Source of the DNA: Chitinispirillaceae bacterium
Lineage (GTDB): Bacteria > Fibrobacterota > Chitinivibrionia > Chitinivibrionales > Chitinispirillaceae
Reading direction: 5' to 3'
NCBI GenBank assembly: GCA_016932075.1
Contig: JAFGDP010000123.1
Location: 16,573-80,572 of the forward strand
DNA: 64,000 nt
Shown: in pieces, positions 8,708 through 17,316 of the stretch
How positions within the stretch are numbered: position 1 is the first letter of the stretch
Layout of the letters: each line of letters opens with the position of its first letter
Made by a program: the position numbers and the translations under genes
Notes under the pieces: model-generated
Databases searched by the model: none
What the model was told of the DNA's origin: nothing
The model's input: only the letters and a program-made list of their open reading frames with translations

Positions 8708-10531
8708 TTATTTCGGCAGGACCGGGACCCGTTCAATCACCCTTGTCCCATCGCTGATACTGCATGAAAAGACGAGAATGCCTTTCTGGCCAAGCGCCGG
8801 TAACGTCACCATGCGCTGGCCAGGTGCCAGCCGGACAGCGGCGAGCATCCGGCCCCGCAGATCGTGGAGTGCGATGCGCTCGATGCCGGCACCGGTCTTG
8901 ACAGGAAGGCGGAAAATGCGCGTTTGGCCTGATGCGAACCGTACCTTGAGAATACCAGAGCCTGAGAAAGCCGCCGCATGACCGGCAAGGGTGACCGACG
9001 CACTGTTCACGATCCGCAGCAGGTGCTGTCCGGTCTGGATTTTTATCGTGTCGGCATCACGCCATGACATGGCGACCTGGAAGTCGTAGTTTTTCCAATA
9101 ACAGGCAAGGCAGGTCGGGTCAAGCGCTCCAAGCCCGCAATCGTGCATGATCTGAAAAGCGGAACCGGTGAGTGCAAGCCTGATGCGGCCGGCGGTCATT
9201 TTAAGAGATCCGATATGACAGTCAGCCGAATCCGAGAGCGGCGCAATCGAATAGGTCCCGTCGTTTTTAAGGCTGGTTGCGGCAGTGCCTCTCACGTGAT
9301 GCAGGGAATAATCGCTGAAATTGCTGTCAGGATCATCGAGCATGACGGTGATGTCCAGCTGCTGCTGCCCGTTATAGAGGAACGGCGTTCCATTGATATT
9401 TGTAGATAATGACGCCGGCTGTGTGGCGGCAATGCGCGTAGAGGTGTCGCGGTAGGTAAAAATAGAATAGCCCCAGGTTGAATCGAGCAGCTCAACGCCG
9501 AATCCGCCCGGCCGGCGGATGAAATTGGCATATCGGTATGAGACAGTACCAAAGGTCGTGTCCCTTTTCCAGAGGGTGTTCTGGTTCTCCTTGAAAAGAC
9601 CGTTATCCCCGACCGCTCCCTGGTGGTAGACGCGCCGGAGCGCACCGGAAGCCGTGGAGGCAATGGTAAAAAACGTATCTGCCGTATTCCTTCGATAAAT
9701 CCCTCCCTGCAGGGTGACGGCATAGGTGCCGTTCGTATGCGTGACCGAAACCGTTCCATCAGAAAGATCGCGGACCTGCTCAGCGCCGAACGTGCCATTG
9801 ACATACGGAACATACCGTACCAGGCCGCCGGAACCGCAAACCCACAGGCCGGTGTCCTGATGCGTGCTGCTGCTCGTTGCGCCTGAGATGCTGGCGATCT
9901 GCTGGCCGGTTCGGCGCTCGCCAAACGGAAGCGTGTCGATTGTTGTTACTGACGGGCCGGCAGTCTGTATGGTCGCCACCAGGACATGCAGCGGCGCCGA
10001 CGGGGAAGGAACCGCTATTCGCACGGAATCAGTTGAGTAAACGCTGTCCCGCAGCACATACAGGGGCCGTCCGGCAGAAAGCGTGAAACCGGGAAGCGCT
10101 ACATGCGCAGGCGGATCAAAGGTGAGCGCATGGTCAAAGCAGGGAGCAACAAGCTCTTCATAGAGCACCGGCATGACATACAACCTGCTGGAGGTATCAA
10201 TAAATACGGCGACGGCAGTATCGACGCCCCTTGAAACATCGAATGCCCTGATCCGCAGGTTTGACAACGCATCAGGCAGCACGAGATCAAGACGCCTGAG
10301 AGTCTGGTTCCATGGCAGGGACCGGAACATGGGGTGAAGAAAGACATAGCCTTTTTGATCGAGCGAAGACATCGCGACCCGCTCCGCGCGCACCACATTG
10401 CTGAAAGCAAGAACCATGACCAGCACACTAACGCACGCTGCGCATGACCGGAACACAACGCGTACGGACATGCCCGTCCTCTCGATAATCCGGTTTTGTC
10501 GCGTTTTTTTGCGTCTCCTGATCATTGCCAT
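8708..10531 (-). CDS. secreted protein with C-terminal sorting-like domain
   Basis: I do not recognise the main body. From ATG 10531 the product has 607 residues. A basic N-terminus and a hydrophobic stretch (VSVLVMVLAFSNVVRA, about residues 35-50) point to export. The middle is Thr/Ser-rich and beta-rich, without obvious catalytic motifs. The last 60 residues (IERIALHDLRGRMLAAVRL...) resemble a secretion-sorting beta domain. AAGGA sits 5 bp upstream of 10531 and the stop of the lipoprotein gene is 8 bp upstream. It is therefore third in a unit with the TIGR02147 regulator and the lipoprotein. An ATG at 10471 is an alternative start that puts the signal peptide at the very N-terminus. Confidence 0.8.
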   Translation of the reverse strand: MAMIRRRKKTRQNRIIERTGMSVRVVFRSCAACVSVLVMVLAFSNVVRAERVAMSSLDQKGYVFLHPMFRSLPWNQTLRRLDLVLPDALSNLRIRAFDVSRGVDTAVAVFIDTSSRLYVMPVLYEELVAPCFDHALTFDPPAHVALPGFTLSAGRPLYVLRDSVYSTDSVRIAVPSPSAPLHVLVATIQTAGPSVTTIDTLPFGERRTGQQIASISGATSSSTHQDTGLWVCGSGGLVRYVPYVNGTFGAEQVRDLSDGTVSVTHTNGTYAVTLQGGIYRRNTADTFFTIASTASGALRRVYHQGAVGDNGLFKENQNTLWKRDTTFGTVSYRYANFIRRPGGFGVELLDSTWGYSIFTYRDTSTRIAATQPASLSTNINGTPFLYNGQQQLDITVMLDDPDSNFSDYSLHHVRGTAATSLKNDGTYSIAPLSDSADCHIGSLKMTAGRIRLALTGSAFQIMHDCGLGALDPTCLACYWKNYDFQVAMSWRDADTIKIQTGQHLLRIVNSASVTLAGHAAAFSGSGILKVRFASGQTRIFRLPVKTGAGIERIALHDLRGRMLAAVRLAPGQRMVTLPALGQKGILVFSCSISDGTRVIERVPVLPK

Positions 10532-10538
10532 AAAATCC

Positions 10539-13262
10539 TTACGGATAAAACACCAGAACACTGCGTGTCGTGGTCTCTCCGGTTGCACCGCCGATACAGT
10601 ACAGGACATTATCAAGCGAGATTGCGACAGCGCTGTGCCGCGGCCCAGGCAGAGAGACGCCGGCGCCGGACTGCCCTGTTGACACGTCAAGTGTTTCGAC
10701 ATCAGAAAGAACGTTATTATCGTCGACCATCAGAGACCTGAATCCACCGATGCAATACAGGATCGGGCCTTGAAGCGCAATCGCAAAGTTGCATCGAGGG
10801 GTACGCAGGACCGTCCCGCTATTGACACACTGGCCCAACGTCGTATCACATATTTCCACCATCGATACCATCTGCTCTTCGTTATTGATCATGGCGATCG
10901 AATCAGTGCTCCCGCCATATCCTCCCGCGATATGGATGCCTCTCGCCGTAGCCGCGGCCTGGTGGTCGGCACGGCAATTCAGCATATCCGGACCTTTTGA
11001 CCATGACTGGTTTGTCAAATCAAAAAGGTCGATCGACTTGACGATCACCTCGCTTTGTCGCGCGGCATCATACACCTTTCCGCCGATGCAATACAGGCTG
11101 TTCCCCACCAGGCATGACGCGCCGTGCGCGCGCGTAAACGGCATCCGGCCCGTTGATGTCCAGGCATCGGCGGCAGGATCATACACCTCGATCGAGGTGA
11201 TCGAATAACTCCGGTGACTGAATCCGCCCAAAACATAGATCTTCCCGTTCCAGGCAGCGACAAAAGGCGCCCAGCGCGCAGTGGCAAGCGACGCTTTTGC
11301 GCTCCACGTTTTTGTCACCGTATCATACGCTTCGACGGTGTTAAGCGCCATGGGAAGATTGCTGTTTATCCGGTTCACGCTTCCGCCGATGGCATAGATC
11401 ACCCCATCAAGTTCGACAACCCCGCATTGACGCCGCGCCCCGATAAGCGAATCCGCGGAGGTCCACATTCCGCGGGCAACCACCTGTACGCTCCAGGCAA
11501 GGGTGTCTGCACCGTCATGGTTGTCGCGCACGGTCACGGTGCAGCGGTGCGTCCCTATCTGGGTTACCGCGGGTTTCCACGTCAGGGCATTATCATTCAT
11601 GACCGCTGTTGCAGGAGCCCGGAGCGCATACACGAGGGTGTCGCTGTTACGGTCCGCCGCAATCAGCGTCACCGCGTATTCTTCACCCACGAGCGCCAGA
11701 TCGGGGAGCGAATCGGGGGTGGTGATAAAACGTGGCGGCGAATTGACAATACGCAGGAAAGCAACGGCATTTGAATCATAGAAAGAAACGATCCCTTCGG
11801 TATCAGCGACAGCCACCCAGAAACCGGCTGGGGTGTTGCTGAGGGTCGAAAAAGTATAAACGGTATCGGTGAGCCGGGATGAGCGGAAGATGACGGTGTC
11901 TCCGCCCGCGTTTCGATGCAGCACATATTCCCTGAAATCGCCGTCCGACGAACGGTCCCATCGTATGATAATAGTCGAATCGGTTGCGTCGGCTGAAACA
12001 ATGGGAACGGAGCGCGGCCTCACACGAACAGTGAAAAAGGTATCGATCGAATCACTATTAAATCCGACTCGTATGGCGACCTTTCCCCATGCGGAACGGT
12101 CGCCGGTTGAAAATGACGTGTCGGCAACCCCTTCGGAAGAATGCGGCACTTCCACCCACGAATAGTCAGGGCCGTTTCCATCGAACGCCAAAAACACCTC
12201 GTAATCGTCAAACGCGTTGATGAAACCGATCCTGCAATGCACTGTTCCGCCGTATGCCACGGTCGTATCAGCGGAGATAAAACGCACGACCGGCCGGATC
12301 GTACATGGAGGAATCGCCAGGACATTCGCCGGATCGCTGAACGGGCTCTGGTTGTTTGCGCTGTCAACGGCCTTGATCTGGTACACGAGTGATTTGGGAA
12401 GCGTGTCGGTAAAATCCCTGAAAACGGTATCGGCTGCGACGGTATCGCCCACAATGGTGTCGATGGGCTGGGGCTCACCCGCGTCTGCCTCGTTTTTACG
12501 GTACACGATATACTCCCGCAGATCGGAAACCGGCACGTTGTGCCAACGCAGATGGACAACGCCGTGCACGGTATCGTAGGAAGCCGAAAGGCCTCGGGGT
12601 TTGTGTGGAGCGCCGTCAGGATCGATCCTGAGTTGTACCGGATGCACCTCGGTCCCTTCACCCGATACGACGACCACGTTCTCCACCGAGGCGGGCAGAT
12701 ACCCCCCTCCCATGTAGAAAAAACAGACCGTATAGGTCCCCTCGGCCACACGCGGAATGGTGTATGACCCGTCCTGCCGCGAAACCGCCATAAAGGCTGA
12801 ATCGCGGGTATAGCACATCACGCCCGACATATCGTCCTTGTCAATAATGACCCTGCCGTCAATCCACCCCTTGGGGAGCAGCACGAGAGCGCCGGCCTCG
12901 AAGCGGGCGGGAGGCTCCCCCTTGGGGGCGAAACGGTCTATGACGATTCCGCCTTTCAGACCGATGAGAGTGTCGCCCTTAAATGCCGTACCGACCAGCG
13001 TATAGGTGCCGGTATCGAGGTTGGTGAACGTAAAGGACCCGTCGCTTGTGCTCTCCACCGTATCGACCGGCGCGTAGGAAGCGCCCTTCTGCTTGAGCGC
13101 GACCACGGTCGCGCCCGTGACCGGAGCGCCGACCTTGGAGACCGTCTTCCCCACGACCTCGGATCCTCCGAGATCAACATGCTGGAGCGGTCCCGGGCAC
13201 CCTGAAAGAAGCGCGCCGAGCGCCGGCAAAACAAGGAGATATGCTATGCGCAGCCTCGTCAT
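10539..13262 (-). CDS. lipoprotein with CarboxypepD_reg, FN3 and Kelch domains
   Basis: A 907-residue surface-type lipoprotein. The lipobox LLSGC puts the acylated Cys at 22. Residues about 30-210 hold two carboxypeptidase-regulatory-like beta sandwiches (GATVVALK...GSFTFTNLDTGTYTLVGTAFKG). Then follow two fibronectin III-like modules (REYIVYRKN..., REYVLHRNAG...), a cadherin/Ig-like segment (about 560-640), and five to six Kelch repeats to the end (YAIGGS, YVLGGF, YCIGGK, HIAGGY, YCIGGF, YCIGGA). Such architectures bind proteins or glycans, but the ligand is unknown. The gene begins 12 bp after the TIGR02147 regulator, which suggests that regulator controls it. Confidence 0.88.
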   Translation of the reverse strand: MTRLRIAYLLVLPALGALLSGCPGPLQHVDLGGSEVVGKTVSKVGAPVTGATVVALKQKGASYAPVDTVESTSDGSFTFTNLDTGTYTLVGTAFKGDTLIGLKGGIVIDRFAPKGEPPARFEAGALVLLPKGWIDGRVIIDKDDMSGVMCYTRDSAFMAVSRQDGSYTIPRVAEGTYTVCFFYMGGGYLPASVENVVVVSGEGTEVHPVQLRIDPDGAPHKPRGLSASYDTVHGVVHLRWHNVPVSDLREYIVYRKNEADAGEPQPIDTIVGDTVAADTVFRDFTDTLPKSLVYQIKAVDSANNQSPFSDPANVLAIPPCTIRPVVRFISADTTVAYGGTVHCRIGFINAFDDYEVFLAFDGNGPDYSWVEVPHSSEGVADTSFSTGDRSAWGKVAIRVGFNSDSIDTFFTVRVRPRSVPIVSADATDSTIIIRWDRSSDGDFREYVLHRNAGGDTVIFRSSRLTDTVYTFSTLSNTPAGFWVAVADTEGIVSFYDSNAVAFLRIVNSPPRFITTPDSLPDLALVGEEYAVTLIAADRNSDTLVYALRAPATAVMNDNALTWKPAVTQIGTHRCTVTVRDNHDGADTLAWSVQVVARGMWTSADSLIGARRQCGVVELDGVIYAIGGSVNRINSNLPMALNTVEAYDTVTKTWSAKASLATARWAPFVAAWNGKIYVLGGFSHRSYSITSIEVYDPAADAWTSTGRMPFTRAHGASCLVGNSLYCIGGKVYDAARQSEVIVKSIDLFDLTNQSWSKGPDMLNCRADHQAAATARGIHIAGGYGGSTDSIAMINNEEQMVSMVEICDTTLGQCVNSGTVLRTPRCNFAIALQGPILYCIGGFRSLMVDDNNVLSDVETLDVSTGQSGAGVSLPGPRHSAVAISLDNVLYCIGGATGETTTRSVLVFYP

Positions 13263-13274
13263 CTGCCCGCCCGC

Positions 13275-14096
13275 CTAAGGCCGTGACATGGGATAGACAT
13301 GGAAGTTGACATGATAGACACGGTCGCGGTTCTTATCACCGCGCACGATCTCAAGGATCTCGCGCCGAAACATTTTAAGCCGCTCCTCGATGTGTGCATA
13401 TCCCTCGGCAGAACAGCTGAATGTCAGGGTTGAAATAGTGCGCTTGTCCCGCGGGTAACGGTCGATCGCCTCCCGGGCAAGGTCGATCGTCGACACGAGG
13501 AAATTATTCACTGCCACGGTCGGCGCCTCATAGCCGGTGGTAATCAGGTCATCGCTCTGCACGAAATATCCATCGTTACCCATGGTAATCATACCCAGCT
13601 TCTGCAGAAGGTCAACCGCCTTTTTTGCCTGCGACGGAGTTATGGCCGGCGAGACTTTTTTCGCGAGCTCCCCGAAGTCCTTGCCCTCGAAACGGTATAT
13701 GTCGATCACTTCCCTGACCGCCGTATAATACCACTGACTGTAAAATTCATACTGCCACGCCTCGGTCAGCCTGATTTTCGACCGTTTGGACGCCAGTATC
13801 TTTTCAAAATAATATTTTTTCTGCTCGTGATTTTTTGCCTGGTCATAGTTCACCAGCAGTTCGAAATATTCCGTCTCCTGGCGCTTGAGCCTGAACACGG
13901 CAGCGAATCTGAATATATTTTCCGCGCTGATGTTGCGTTTGCCCTGAAGAATGTTGGTAAAAAAACCGGCAGAGCTGAATCCGACCTTTAGCGCGATATA
14001 ACGGTAGGAAAATGATGGATTTGCCGCCTTGCGCTCCTCATAAAGGTCCTTGAGCAGTTTACGGTAATCGATATAATCGAACACATCAATAGCCAT
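13275..14096 (-). CDS. TIGR02147 family putative regulator
   Basis: The 273-residue product matches the TIGR02147 family, which is notably expanded in Fibrobacter. The N-terminus has DYIDYRKLLKDLYEERK, then SYRYIALKVGFSSAGFFTNILQGKRNIS, a helix-turn-helix-like region. A winged-helix-like C-terminal part contains ITPSQAKKAVDLLQKLGMI and a phosphorylation-like ISTLTFSCS stretch. The family is thought to be regulatory, but the signal and DNA site are unproven. ATG 14096 follows GGGTGGG. It leads a three-gene unit with the Kelch lipoprotein and the secreted protein, and a 420-bp AT-rich region lies upstream. Confidence 0.85.
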   Translation of the reverse strand: MAIDVFDYIDYRKLLKDLYEERKAANPSFSYRYIALKVGFSSAGFFTNILQGKRNISAENIFRFAAVFRLKRQETEYFELLVNYDQAKNHEQKKYYFEKILASKRSKIRLTEAWQYEFYSQWYYTAVREVIDIYRFEGKDFGELAKKVSPAITPSQAKKAVDLLQKLGMITMGNDGYFVQSDDLITTGYEAPTVAVNNFLVSTIDLAREAIDRYPRDKRTISTLTFSCSAEGYAHIEERLKMFRREILEIVRGDKNRDRVYHVNFHVYPMSRP

Positions 14097-14516
14097 AACG
14101 ACACCCACCCTGGTATAGGTCCTTCATGTCCTGCTCCCTTGATTGATCCAAGGACACCGACAGACCCCTGTTTTCAGTTAATATACCATGGGCAGGAAAA
14201 AATGACAAGAAGGATTGCATTTTAATGTTTTCATATAGAAAACAGCATCAACAGGCTAAAATTCTATTTATCTTCTGGTTTTTCAGCCAATTGCCTATAT
14301 CATCTATATCATTTATTGATTGCTTGTCAGATTTTCAGAAAACAGTATGCCCTTGTAATACAATGCCATGAACGGGCAATTCAAAGAGCGGCATAATCAG
14401 GCAATCCCAATTTTTCGGGCGAAAAAAACGGAAATTTTCTATATTGATAGTATCATAATTTATCTTTTAAAAGGTCATTCCAACTACATTTCCTTTTCAG
14501 AGCAAGGAGCCGCACA
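14097..14516. other. AT-rich divergent intergenic region with repeated GAAAACAG
   Basis: This 420-bp gap separates the TIGR02147 unit (leftward) from an exported-protein gene (rightward). It is clearly more AT-rich than its flanks. The octamer GAAAACAG occurs at 14238-14245 and 14338-14345 and, inverted, as CTGTTTTC at 14168-14175. I see no gene or clear hairpin. Promoters for both directions and operators are expected here, but none can be assigned firmly. Confidence 0.4.
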
Positions 14517-15092
14517 ATGAAAGTCTCCCGGATCGTGATGCTCGTCAGTCTCTTCTTTTTCGCGGTAACCACCATTTCGCTGGGCCGTTCTATCCTTGAA
14601 CGCAAGATGTTTTATATAAACGCACAATCCGGCAAAAGCGGCCAGGCGAAATTCTGGGTCATCTATCTCGGAAATCACGAGGTGACCCTTAATCGCAAAT
14701 ACCCCGGCGAAGAGATACAGCCGGTGACCGGCAGCATGAATTTCCAGCTGCTCTCAAGCGGGTATATCGAAGGCAATGGATATTCGGTCAAAGGCAAACT
14801 CAGCTGCCATCCTACCATGCGATTGAAAAATGAACAAGGCACAAAAAAAATCGCGATAGACAGCATCGACTGCATTTACGAGCATGGGAGGAAAGTCCGC
14901 TTATCCAGCGGTGAGATCGGCGATTTTATCATTGACGTCGAAGGTTTGCCGGTAGTCGCCAACCGGTTTATCATGCGGGAATATAAGCTCACCAATTATT
15001 ACGGCGAAGAGATTCTTAAGGAGGGTTCTGAAGAGACAAGAATTTCCGCCATCAGCTTCAGCAAAGAGGGCCTGGCGCGCATACCAAAATAA
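14517..15092 (+). CDS. exported protein of unknown function
   Basis: A 191-residue protein I do not recognise. Residues 5-24 (RIVMLVSLFFFAVTTISLG) are a signal peptide or single anchor. The rest is beta-rich, with two pairs of Tyr/Gly motifs (SSGYIEGNGYSVKGK, TNYYGEEI) and only two Cys, Cys96 and Cys117 by approximate count, which could form a disulphide. AAGGAG lies 7 bp ahead of the ATG. It stands alone, divergent from the TIGR02147 unit and followed by a 165-bp gap. Confidence 0.7.
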   Translation: MKVSRIVMLVSLFFFAVTTISLGRSILERKMFYINAQSGKSGQAKFWVIYLGNHEVTLNRKYPGEEIQPVTGSMNFQLLSSGYIEGNGYSVKGKLSCHPTMRLKNEQGTKKIAIDSIDCIYEHGRKVRLSSGEIGDFIIDVEGLPVVANRFIMREYKLTNYYGEEILKEGSEETRISAISFSKEGLARIPK

Positions 15093-15257
15093 ACCGCCCA
15101 TACCCTTCCCTGTGATTTGGAATACCGGGAGATACGATCATGCACGCTATGCCGGCATACCATGCAGGGTGCATTGTACTTCCCTGTCAGGGTGTTTTCG
15201 TGATACAATGTACGTGATGAGCAACACAGAAACCATGGCATAAAGGAACCCGCTGTA

Positions 15258-16670
15258 ATGCACATCCAATTCTGCGGTGCGGCCCAGACAGTAACAGGAT
15301 CTCAAATACTCATTACCATCAACGGAAAAAAAATCCTTCTCGAGTGCGGCCTTTTCCAGGGGAAACGCCAGGAGTCGTACGAACGGAACCAGACATTCTC
15401 CTTCGATCCCTCATCCATAAACGCTGTCCTGCTTTCGCACGCCCATATCGACCACAGCGGCAATATCCCGAACCTGGTCAAAAACGGCTACAAGGGATCC
15501 GTTTATGCCACGCCGGCAACCGCGGACCTCTGCAAAATCATGCTGCGTGATTCAGCCTATCTTCATATGAAGGACATTGAGTGGGTCAACCGGTGGCGGC
15601 GGAACGGCAACCACCAGTTGATCAAACCGCTCTATACCATCGCTGATGCCGAAGCGTCAATCGAATCGTTCGCGGAAATCGACTATGACAAACCGCTCTC
15701 CATTGCGCCGGGCGTCGAAGCAATGTTTAGGGACGCCGGACACATACTCGGTTCAGCCGGCATCCATCTTGAAATACATGAAAACGGCAGCTCCTGGCGG
15801 CTCGGGCTTTCCGGTGATATCGGCCGGCCCAACATGCCCATGACGCGCGACCCGAACGTATTGCGCGACCTTGACATACTCATCATGGAGAGCACGTACG
15901 GCAACCGCCACCACGGCAGTTACAGCGATGTGGAGGAGGAGCTGTGCCAGATCGTGCGCGAGACTGCGGCTGCGGGCGGCAAGGTGATCATACCGTCGTT
16001 CGCCGTGGGAAGGACACAGACGCTCGTGTACGTGCTTCACAAGCTGTTCAACGAAAACCGGATTCCGGACATGCCGGTCTTTGTTGACAGCCCGCTCGCA
16101 TGCAACGCGACCGACGTTTTTAAAAAATATCCGCAGTATCTTGACCGTGAGGCAAAACGCATCTTCCTCGCCAATGATGAGGAACCCTTTGAGTTCAACC
16201 GCCTTACCTACATCCACAGCGTGGACGAATCCAAGAAACTCAACGGCCTCAGGTTCCCGCACGTGATCATTTCCGGCTCCGGCATGGCCGAAGGCGGACG
16301 GATCCTTCACCACCTGCGTAATAATGTTGAAAACCCCAAAAACACGGTGCTGTTCGTCGGCTATGCCGCAAAGGAGACCCTTGCACGGAAAATGATGGAC
16401 GGCCAGAATCCGGTCAGGATTTTCGGCGAAGAGCATACCGTGCGATGTAAAATCAGGGTCATGGACGCGTTCAGCGCGCACGCCGACCGCCGCAACCTGC
16501 TTGACTATATCGACCTGAATCCGCCGCAGCGCCTTAAACATGTGTTCCTCTTCCACGGTGAATCAGACCAGGCTGTTCCGCTGCGCGACGGTCTGCGCAG
16601 CAAAGGATACCAGAACGTTTACTACCCGGCGCAGGGCGAGACGTTCACGTTTGATAAGGATAATCCGTGA
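15258..16670 (+). CDS. beta-CASP metallo-beta-lactamase-fold hydrolase
   Basis: A 470-residue cytoplasmic hydrolase of the beta-CASP class, probably acting on RNA. The zinc motif HAHIDHSG is at 61-68, further ligands are in [10 protein letters not shown] and LSGDIG, and the beta-CASP insert carries [12 protein letters not shown] and FVDSPLA. The C-terminus has the closing [10 protein letters not shown] and FLFHGESDQ motifs. This matches bacterial relatives of CPSF73 and YSH1-like exonucleases of about 450-470 residues. AAGGA lies 10 bp ahead of the ATG. The following NUDIX gene overlaps its stop by 4 bp. RNA substrate is inferred from the family. Confidence 0.9.
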   Translation: MHIQFCGAAQTVTGSQILITINGKKILLECGLFQGKRQESYERNQTFSFDPSSINAVLLSHAHIDHSGNIPNLVKNGYKGSVYATPATADLCKIMLRDSAYLHMKDIEWVNRWRRNGNHQLIKPLYTIADAEASIESFAEIDYDKPLSIAPGVEAMFRDAGHILGSAGIHLEIHENGSSWRLGLSGDIGRPNMPMTRDPNVLRDLDILIMESTYGNRHHGSYSDVEEELCQIVRETAAAGGKVIIPSFAVGRTQTLVYVLHKLFNENRIPDMPVFVDSPLACNATDVFKKYPQYLDREAKRIFLANDEEPFEFNRLTYIHSVDESKKLNGLRFPHVIISGSGMAEGGRILHHLRNNVENPKNTVLFVGYAAKETLARKMMDGQNPVRIFGEEHTVRCKIRVMDAFSAHADRRNLLDYIDLNPPQRLKHVFLFHGESDQAVPLRDGLRSKGYQNVYYPAQGETFTFDKDNP

Positions 16671-17095
16671 CAGTAGCGTGTCCTGGATCGTCGGGTCCGA
16701 CCCCCGTCGTCTGCGCCATAATCGAACAGAACGGTCTGATGCTCGCCTGTCGCCGCGGCTTGCACCAGACCAACGCCGGACTCTGGGAGTTTCCCGGCGG
16801 CAAGGTCAGAGAAGGGGAGTCGCCGCGGGCAGCGCTCGTCCGTGAAATCCGCGAAGAGCTCGGCATCGATGTGATTCCCCATACGCAGCTTTCCCCTGTC
16901 AGGCACACCTACCCCTGGATCACCATCGAGCTTATCCCGTTTGTCTGTTCGATCGAACAGGGTACACCGCATCCCCACGAACATGCGGAAGTGCGGTGGG
17001 TGGACGGCGACGCTTCACCGACGCTGGAATGGGCGCCGGCGGACAGGCCGGTGGCCGAGGAATATGTCGCCATGAAGCTGCCGGTGAATGAATGA
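16667..17095 (+). CDS. NUDIX hydrolase, MutT-like
   Basis: The 142-residue protein has a complete Nudix box, starting GGKVREGES and running through REIREELGI, which binds Mg2+ and hydrolyses nucleoside diphosphates linked to X. GLWEFPGG ahead of it and the short length resemble MutT (8-oxo-dGTP sanitation), and [17 protein letters not shown] agrees with that subgroup. The start is a GTG that overlaps the stop of the beta-CASP gene, indicating translational coupling. Alternative substrates such as CTP-like pyrophosphates cannot be excluded. Confidence 0.88.
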   Translation: MTVACPGSSGPTPVVCAIIEQNGLMLACRRGLHQTNAGLWEFPGGKVREGESPRAALVREIREELGIDVIPHTQLSPVRHTYPWITIELIPFVCSIEQGTPHPHEHAEVRWVDGDASPTLEWAPADRPVAEEYVAMKLPVNE

Positions 17096-17154
17096 AAACC
17101 GCACAGGACCTCCCTTTTTGCCATTGCGCTTTTAACCGGTGACTCTCATCGCTC

Positions 17155-17218
17155 CCCTTTCAGGGGTTCCCGGCCGGTCGTTCACAAAGGTGAACAGCAA
17201 ATGTTTTTTTCCATTTGC
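17155..17218 (+). terminator. hairpin cluster after the NUDIX gene, possible terminator
   Basis: Three perfect short inverted repeats lie in a row. CCCCT/AGGGG starts near 17155. GTTCAC/GTGAAC is at 17180-17195 with a 4-nt loop. GCAAATG/CATTTGC is at 17197-17218 with a loop of seven T and a C. A T-run eight bases after the second hairpin could make it a terminator. The third stem would sequester that T-run. The third stem also touches the -35 box of the next promoter. Confidence 0.35.
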
Positions 17219-17243
17219 CTGGCTCAACCGATGAGTTTATATT
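17215..17243 (+). promoter_or_regulatory. candidate promoter of the DUF4861 gene
   Basis: TTGCCT (17215-17220) and TATATT (17238-17243) are separated by 17 bp, about 74 bp ahead of the ATG at 17317. The pair closely resembles the one in front of the GH31 gene. Confidence 0.45.
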
Positions 17244-17316
17244 CCAGTCGCTGATTTTCCCGGAACGGAAGTCAACCGTTCTTTGGCAATCACACCCGCA
17301 GAAAAGGGAGAAAAAA

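Noticed and set aside
15753..16556. Minus-strand frame of 267 codons
   Set aside because: It is the reverse shadow of the beta-CASP hydrolase, which has all its motifs on the plus strand.
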